Part shown: positions 58,250-64,000 of the stretch, piece by piece
Layout: every line of letters begins with the position of its first letter
Position numbering within the stretch: position 1 is the stretch's first letter
Source: Glycine soja
Lineage: Eukaryota > Streptophyta > Magnoliopsida > Fabales > Fabaceae
Direction of reading: 5' to 3'
Assembly (NCBI RefSeq): GCF_004193775.1
Contig: NC_041006.1
Span: 19,776,817 to 19,840,816, forward strand
DNA: 64,000 nt
Position numbers and translations under genes: made by a program
Notes under the pieces: model-generated
What the model was told of the DNA's origin: nothing
Database searches by the model: none
What the model saw: only the letters and a program-made list of their open reading frames with translations

Positions 58250-59159
58250 TGATGCAATCCTATCCCACAAGGGCATTGGGTAGAAGACTCCAAGTAGATT
58301 GGGCTAGAGATCCAAGGGAAGGCCCTAGGGTTCTCATGAGCCTTAGGGTATATTTTGAGCCCATGGGCTAAGTATGAGCCCGCTTATCTTTGTAAATATT
58401 AGAATAGGTTTTTCCTTCGTTTGGGCCTTGTATTTTGGCCATTCTAGTAGTATAGGGTTTTAGCCTTGTATTTCGGGGCATTTTGAGTAGTCTTTGTAGT
58501 AAGGACTTTTTTTTTTGTATTTTCATGTTTTTTTGTCATGGGGGTGAGCTTAGCTATTATAGGGGGGGTGTAGCTAAGCTCTAGCTTCTCATCTCAAGGA
58601 GGTGAGCTTAGCTATTAGAGATGTGTGTGTAGCTGAGCTCTAGCTTCTTTAGGAATCTTCTTAAGGAAGCTTCTCAAGGAGGTGAGCTTAGTTATGAGAG
58701 GGGTGTGTGTAGCTAAGCTCTAGCTTCTCAAGGAAGTTTTCTCAAAGAAGCTTCTCAAGGAAGTTTTCTCAAGAAAGCTTCTCAAGGAAGCTACCTAGTC
58801 TATAAATAGAAGCATGTGTAACACTTGTTGTAACTTTGATGAATGAAAGTCTTATGAGACACACTTCAAAGTTCTACTTCTCCCCCTCTTTTATTCCTTC
58901 AATTTCGTGCTCCCCCTTCTCTCTTTCTCTCCCTCTTTCTTTTCCTCCATTGAAGCATCCTTCCAAGCTTCTTATCGAAGGCTCATGTTGGTGGTGAAGC
59001 TCCTTCTTCCATGGCTTATTCCCTAGTGGATGGCGCCTCCCCTCTCCTCTTCTCCTTTGCCTTCCGCTGCATCTCCATGGTGAAAAATCACCATTGAAGG
59101 ACCTCATTGAAGCTCAAAGATCCAGCCTCCATAGAAGCTCCACAAGCAAGCTTCCATCA
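58250..59159 (+). repeat. 5' LTR of the non-autonomous element
   Basis: tgatgcaatcc ... cttccatca. Inside are three diverged tandem copies of a ~65-bp unit (ggtgagcttagctatt ... gtagctaagctctagcttct) at 58553-58720, followed by repeats of agcttctcaaggaagttt. TATA box tataaata at 58801. Confidence 0.95.
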
Positions 59160-59161
59160 AG

Positions 59162-59174
59162 TGGTAATCAGAGC
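59162..59174 (+). promoter_or_regulatory. Primer-binding site, variant
   Basis: tggtaatcagagc: the iMet-tRNA primer site with one inserted base, two bases after the LTR. Confidence 0.8.
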
Positions 59175-61034
59175 ACAAGAGCTTCAAGTAGGTGCTCCTT
59201 AAACCTCCATTAATTTTTTGCTTTACCTTCTCTTCCATTGTTTTTTTTCTTCATTTTTCTCCATGTATCTCCTCACATGTCTTGTTCTAAATGTTGTTAA
59301 CATGATTCTTTAGAGTTTGCACCGATTAAACTTGCTATAGAAGTTAGATTTGATTTTCTATGGTTCAAATTTCTTGTTCTTGTTCTTGAACAATTGTGTT
59401 GAGTTTAGGTTCCTTTGAGTTTTGTCTTGTTATTTTTTGTGGCTGAAACCTAAACCATAAAATTCTTACAAAAATATTAAAGTAGAATAAAACCTCAAAA
59501 ATCTAGAGTGACTTGTTCACCTATTGTAGTTTTGTCATAGAAGTCATGTCTAGTCATGAAACTTGTCACATAAGATTTCTTATGTTGTGCTGAATTTTAT
59601 TTTCTTGTTTCTTTGTCTAACTCATTTGTTCATGAGTGTATGAAATTATTTTAGCCTATTATTTGATTTGAGTCAAATCTTTCATGTTAATTAGTCCTTA
59701 ACATGTTCATGGAAAATTCTTAGAGAGTCTTTGATTGTGAACCTTTTCTTGAACTTTTAGGTTTCCTTATGATTGTGTCTATTGTGAATTTGAGTTTTGG
59801 TGATTGAATTGCTGGCTGAAATTTTGATCCTAAGTGAATATTGAACTCCTAAAACTGTGGTAAACAATCCTAGTGAGATCAACATACATAGGAAGGTTGA
59901 AAGTAAGCCCAAGGCAATCAATATACCATGCTTAAAGAAACAAATCGCTGGTGCTGGCAGCTTGGACATACAAACTTGTAAAAATTACTGAGAATTGGTT
60001 ACTTTGAATTTTGAGCTGAAATTTTTACTGAATTTTCTAGACATTTGGAAAAAAGTTATAAAAAAAGAAAAAAGTGATTTGGATAAGAGGAAAAAATACG
60101 AAAAATCACACAAGTTGGCAGGAAAATCAGTATCCAGAAAAAAAAGGTGAAAGGGAAGGGTGCTTGTTGTTTTGGGTCAAAATTTATTCTATAATTGGAA
60201 ATTTCAATTCAAAATTAGTGTGAAGACAAGTGCCAAAGCTAGAGTTTTGTTGAGTCTTTTTTTCAGTTTTTTTTACTCTACTCTAGAGCCATTCTAAGTT
60301 TCTCTTTGAGTCCTAACTTGCTTCTATGTCCTTTTCATTGCTTTAATTGTTGAATAATCCTTGAAAAATTGTCTTGTTAAAACTGCATTGGTTTAGCTTT
60401 CATTTCGTTTTTTTTGGTCTTTGGTTATTGCTTGTCTCTTTGTTTCCTTGTTTGTGGGTTGCCATATAGGAAATTGGAAGGAGGATTGGTGCCATCCCTT
60501 GAAGAATTTGAGTCCAGAAGCAAGGGGCCAACCACCTTAAGAGCTATTGGACTAAGAAGCACTCTAAATTGAGTGAATCACCAAAGAGAGAACAACCACC
60601 AAAATTAAGGACCGTTTTGTGATTTTGTAATTTGCAATTTACTTACCTTCATTGCTTTCAAGTTTTTGTAACAAAAAGGCCTTTCATTGGAAGTGTGTTG
60701 GGAGCCTCCAATAGGTTACCAAACTTCCATTTGTGTGTAATAATTTTAGGCAATTTTTACTTAGGATAGTGAGTGTTTTGTTGGGAACCTTGAATGTGGT
60801 CATCCAAACACTCTTAGGATTCACCTAGTTTACATTTCTTGCTTACTTTCATAGCTTATTTCTTTTACATTCCATTGTCAAACCGCCTAGATAGCTTGCA
60901 TTTTACCAATTAGTTTTTTTTACCTTATCTTTCACACCTCTTTTAGTGTTTATTTTGGCTAGTTTCAACCATAGTTTCTTTTACCTTTTGTTTTCAAACC
61001 TCCAACAAGAAAGAACCACAACTTAGAAACCAAC
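59175..61034 (+). other. Leader of the non-autonomous element
   Basis: About 1.86 kb, homologous to 7431-9330 along most of its length with small indels (a ~35-bp gap near 60200). No conserved ORF. Confidence 0.65.
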
Positions 61035-62534
61035 ATGAGTCATCATTCAACTAGTGTTAATGATGAGGGTACTAGTCATAAGGACCCTCTATCTAGAATC
61101 TTAGATGAGTTGAGTTCTCTCAAGTTATGGAAAGAAAAACAAGAGAGAAGAGAAAAGGAAAGAAAGCCTCAAGAGGCTAACATTAAACTCTCATACTTCC
61201 ATGGGAAGGACAATGTAGAGGCTAACTTAGATTGGGAAATAAGGGTAGAGCAACAACTTAAAAAGATGTCTACTTCAAAATCTTATGTCTCTCACTCTTA
61301 TCCAAAGAAAGACCAAGGTCAAGGCATCTTAGGGGTGACACCTTCTAAGCCCAAAGATGATAAGGGAAAGACAATAGAAAAGCAAGCCCCTAAGGCTAGT
61401 ATGCAAGAGAAAACTAGCTCTATAAAGTGCTTTAAATGTCTTGGAAGAGGACACGTTACTTCTCAATGCCCCACCACAAAAACCATGATTATGAGGGGCC
61501 AAGACATTTATAGTAGCCAAGATGAGGCTACTACTTCACCTTCCTCTAGTGAAAGTGAAAAAGCAAAAGGGGAAGAATCTAGTGAAGAAATCTACCCCCA
61601 AGAAGAAGGACAACCATTAGTGGTTAAAGAGAAGTGTATGGAGGTAAGTGTCTCCTCCAAGAGTTTAGCTAAGAAGGAAACTCATTTTACAATAAAGACA
61701 AACAATAAAGAAACTTTCCCTCTTAGACAACCTCCACATTTTCTCTTTTGTAAAAAGGCACTTGCTAGCATTGCCACACCTCTTGGGCTTGAGTTTATTC
61801 CTCAAGTAAAGAAGTTGTTGGATGAGGGTTTGGTTCGCAAGAGCTTAAATCCTTGTGCTTTGTTGGTGCCCAAAATAGGTATTATTAGGCACCAAGTCCC
61901 TAAAATAGGTGGTATGATGAATGTTTTGAGTGGTGCAACCCTCTTTTGTAAAATCACTCGTACACCTAACATCTTCATGGTGTGTGTACATAGGGACCCA
62001 TTAGGTAGGTTTATTCTTAATTTTAGTTTCAATACAAACTTAGGTACTCATATGAGACACCTTAGGTTTGTCATACTTTTTGGTAGGAATAATCAATATG
62101 AAAATACAGAAAAAGGTATGTTTTATTGCGTTACTTTTCTTAATTTTTCAAATAGTGATCAAGGGGTTCCCATGAACCCTAAAAGAATAAAGGTCATTCC
62201 TGAGTGGCCCACTCCACCAAGTATAAGAAAAATTTGGGGCTTCCATGACTTAACAAACTTTTACAAAAGGTTTGTCCCATATTTTTCTATACTTGTAGCA
62301 CCACTCATTGAGTTGGTGAGAAACCATGTTCCTTCATGGGAAGATGCCCAGGAAATGGGTTTTCAAACCTTACCTTACTTCAACATACCAAACACCACTA
62401 ATACATATGTTTTTGTTCTTTTTACAGGTGTTGAGGGAAGGAGCCCAAAGTATGAAGAACCTTGGGATTTGAGGTCAAATCCTTTCCAAGGTGGAGGGAA
62501 TGATGCAATCCTATCCCGCAAGGGCATTGGGTAG
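61035..62534 (+). CDS. 499-codon gag-pol relic ORF of the non-autonomous element
   Basis: ATG 61035 in context accaacATG. Residues 1-75: gag N-terminus (ILDELSSLKLWKEKQERREK, then YFHGKDNVEANLDWEIRVEQ). Most of the capsid is skipped in frame. CCHC knuckle CFKCLGRGHVTSQC at ~134, acidic Ser/Glu region. Retropepsin is absent. ~255-420: words traceable to RT and its connection (VKKLLDEGLVRKSLNPCALL, HMRHLRFVILFGRNN, IKVIPEWPTPPSIRKIWGFH, LTNFYKRFVPYFS), but the YXDD site and surrounding palm are replaced by unrelated residues. ~475-499: EPWDLRSNPFQGGGNDAIL, ending inside the 3' LTR (starts 62501). Open throughout despite lost enzymes; may supply a nucleic-acid-binding Gag-like protein. Function is inference. 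Confidence 0.75.
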   Translation: MSHHSTSVNDEGTSHKDPLSRILDELSSLKLWKEKQERREKERKPQEANIKLSYFHGKDNVEANLDWEIRVEQQLKKMSTSKSYVSHSYPKKDQGQGILGVTPSKPKDDKGKTIEKQAPKASMQEKTSSIKCFKCLGRGHVTSQCPTTKTMIMRGQDIYSSQDEATTSPSSSESEKAKGEESSEEIYPQEEGQPLVVKEKCMEVSVSSKSLAKKETHFTIKTNNKETFPLRQPPHFLFCKKALASIATPLGLEFIPQVKKLLDEGLVRKSLNPCALLVPKIGIIRHQVPKIGGMMNVLSGATLFCKITRTPNIFMVCVHRDPLGRFILNFSFNTNLGTHMRHLRFVILFGRNNQYENTEKGMFYCVTFLNFSNSDQGVPMNPKRIKVIPEWPTPPSIRKIWGFHDLTNFYKRFVPYFSILVAPLIELVRNHVPSWEDAQEMGFQTLPYFNIPNTTNTYVFVLFTGVEGRSPKYEEPWDLRSNPFQGGGNDAILSRKGIG

Positions 62535-63408
62535 AAGACTCCAAGTAGATTGGGCTAGAGATCCAAGGGAAGGCCCTAGGGTTCTCATGAGCCTTAGGGT
62601 ATATTTTGAGCCCATGGGCTAAGTATGAGCCCGCTTATCTTTGTAAATATTAGAATAGGTTTTTCCTTCGTTTGGGCCTTGTATTTTGGCCATTCTAGTA
62701 GTATAGGGTTTTAGCCTTGTATTTCGGGGCATTTTGAGTAGTCTTTGTAGTAAGGACTTTTTTTTGTATTTTCATGTTTTTTTGTCATGGGGGTGAGCTT
62801 AGCTATTATAGGGGGTGTGTAGCTAAGCTCTAGCTTCTCATCTCAAGGAGGTGAGCTTAGCTATTAGAGATGTGTGTGTAGCTGAGCTCTAGCTTCTTTA
62901 GGAATCTTCTTAAGGAAGCTTCTCAAGGAGGTGAGCTTAGTTATGAGAGGGGTGTGTGTAGCTAAGCTCTAGCTTCTCAAGGAAGTTTTCTCAAAGAAGC
63001 TTCTCAAGGAAGTTTTCTCAAGAAAGCTTCTCAAGGAAGCTACCTAGTCTATAAATAGAAGCATGTGTAACACTTGTTGTAACTTTGATGAATGAAAGTC
63101 TTATGAGACACACTTCAAAGTTCTACTTCTCCCCCTCTTTTATTCCTTCAATTTCGTGCTCCCCCCTCTCTCTTTCTCTCCCTCTTTCTTTTCCTCCATT
63201 GAAGCATCCTTCCAAGCTTCTTATCCAAGGCTCATCTTGGTGGTGAAGCTCCTTCTTCCATGGCTTATTCCCTAGTGGATGGCGCCTCCCCTCTCCTCTT
63301 CTCCTTTGCCTTCCGCTGCATCTCCATGGTGAAAAATCACCATTGAAGGACCTCATTGAAGCTCAAAGATCCAGCCTCCATAGAAGCTCCACAAGCAAGC
63401 TTCCATCA
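62501..63408 (+). repeat. 3' LTR of the non-autonomous element
   Basis: 908 bp, preceded by the polypurine stretch ccaaggtggagggaa (62486-62500). TATA box at 63051. The last 34 bp of the ORF lie inside it. Confidence 0.95.
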
Positions 63409-63446
63409 ATTAGTTAGGTAATATACAATAATGTAAAGTGACTTAC

Positions 63447-63635
63447 AGAAAGATCTTCATGCTTTATGTACAATGGGAAGTTATCATTATACACCCCAAA
63501 CACGGTAGTGTCCCACAGCACCTGCAACGACTTGAGGAAAAGCTGCAGGATGGTCAATGTCATCAGGTACATGGGATCGACGTCAGGATCCAACATATCT
63601 ACAGGTTTCGTCAGTCCCTCAGCTTCCTGTTTATC
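63447..63635 (-). pseudogene. Ulp1-like transposon gene, exon upstream of the insertion
   Basis: A 63-codon exon, phase 0 at both ends, bounded by AG (minus-strand GTGTAG before GATAAACAGG) and GT (GTAAGT). Translation DKQEAEGLTKPVDMLDPDVD and YLMTLTILQLFLKSLQVLWD to YIKHEDLS, no stop. Continues to the exons at 58214-57302 once the LTR element is removed. A short conserved segment normally following HEDLS appears to be missing. Confidence 0.7.
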
Positions 63636-63731
63636 CTACACAGTTAATAAACATTAAGCAAATGACAATGAAAACTTGATTTGTAACAAATCCTTTTTTA
63701 ATAATTCTTTAAAAAAACAAAATGAAAATAC

Positions 63732-64000
63732 ATATTTTGAGAAAGGCTTTACAAGATGTGTCGGCCAAGCATGAAGGTGTTAAGTGTCTGCCCCACTAAC
63801 TTAACATCTTGAGTGGGTACAAGAATATGAGCATTAGCAATCTCAGACTTCCTCAACACCGACCTTCACTTGATCATTGCTCAAAGGAACATTGTGGACT
63901 GTTGTCGACCCTCATAAACTCTTCCAAGAGCAACTAGTTGGGAAGGACTATCATCAACATACAACCTACATTTGTTTGAGTCACCCATTTTTGGGTTCTG
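63732..64000 (-). pseudogene. Ulp1-like transposon gene, partial exon at the window edge
   Basis: Minus-strand reading SNKCRLYVDDSPSQLVALGR and VYEG, then QVKVGVEEV; frameshifts lead to VPTQDVKLVGQTLNTF and AWPTHLVKPFSKY before a GT donor at 63731. At least two frameshifts. The gene continues past the right edge. It is separated from the next exon by a 96-bp intron (63636-63731). Confidence 0.6.

Larger units (their letters stand above)
58250..63408 (+). mobile_element. Non-autonomous CRM-like LTR element in a transposon intron
   Basis: 5159 bp, LTRs of 910 and 908 bp differing at about six to eight sites by eye (roughly 99% alike). Perfect TSD attag (58245-58249, 63409-63413). PBS tggtaatcagagc and a leader related to CRM-like element 1. 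A single 499-codon ORF carries remnants of gag and pol but no catalytic RT, RNase H or integrase. It sits in the intron between exons 63447-63635 and 58033-58214 of the Ulp1-like gene. Confidence 0.93.

Noticed and set aside
58874..59107. 77-codon minus-strand ORF repeated at 63123-63356
   Set aside because: Same reason: present in both LTRs of one element, low-complexity composition, antisense to a CT-rich LTR segment.

Overview
The window is plant nuclear DNA made almost entirely of nested transposable elements. I find no ordinary single-copy host gene, tRNA, rRNA or CRISPR. The element types are Sirevirus-type Ty1/copia with an env-like ORF, Athila-type Ty3/gypsy primed by tRNA-Asp, CRM-like gypsy whose ORF runs into the 3' LTR, and Ulp1-bearing DNA transposons. 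Together with GTAATCGATTAC palindrome arrays in the LTRs, these point to a legume, most likely soybean (Glycine), in repeat-rich, probably pericentromeric heterochromatin. The species call is inference from family resemblance.

Layout, left to right. (A) 1-2660: minus-strand copia gag remnant and its LTR. (B) 2661-5430: AT-rich non-coding DNA with a (TA)28 tract, MITE-like pieces and a fragment of a Mutator/FAR1-like transposase. (C) 5430-36699: an old, 5'-truncated Sirevirus on the plus strand, consisting of the end of pol, a spacer, an env-like ORF and the 3' LTR. Two elements split it: CRM-like element 1 (6432-13928) in the pol-env spacer, and minus-strand Athila-1 (15370-34995, TSD catgg) inside the env-like ORF. 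Athila-1 is itself split in gag by a very young minus-strand Sirevirus (22592-31885, TSD cagca) whose two 1000-bp LTRs look identical.

(D) 36700-56400: a second old copia element, split within integrase. The split holds a degraded minus-strand gypsy-type element (38580-~54628). That element in turn contains a solo LTR (39006-40266, TSD gaagt), a rearranged CRM-like element with an inverted internal domain (41310-44267), and plus-strand Athila-2 (44306-54016, TSD atgtg). A 423-bp Mutator-type MITE sits in the copia RT. (E) 56542-64000: a CACTA-type terminus and a multi-exon Ulp1-like transposon gene on the minus strand. One of its introns holds a young non-autonomous CRM-like element (58250-63408, TSD attag).

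Most coding regions are broken. The exceptions are the young Sirevirus, with an open env-like ORF and a gag-pol open except for one nonsense codon at codon 25, and the 499-codon ORF of the non-autonomous element. The most unusual signal is a tripartite motif of about 26 bp (GATGTCG-N5-GATGTY-N3/4-ACATC) with near-constant spacing. It recurs across the whole young Sirevirus, in LTRs, 3' region, env-like ORF, pol and gag, in both orientations and in different reading frames. The old Sirevirus carries a different palindrome array, in its LTR and again just before its env-like ORF.
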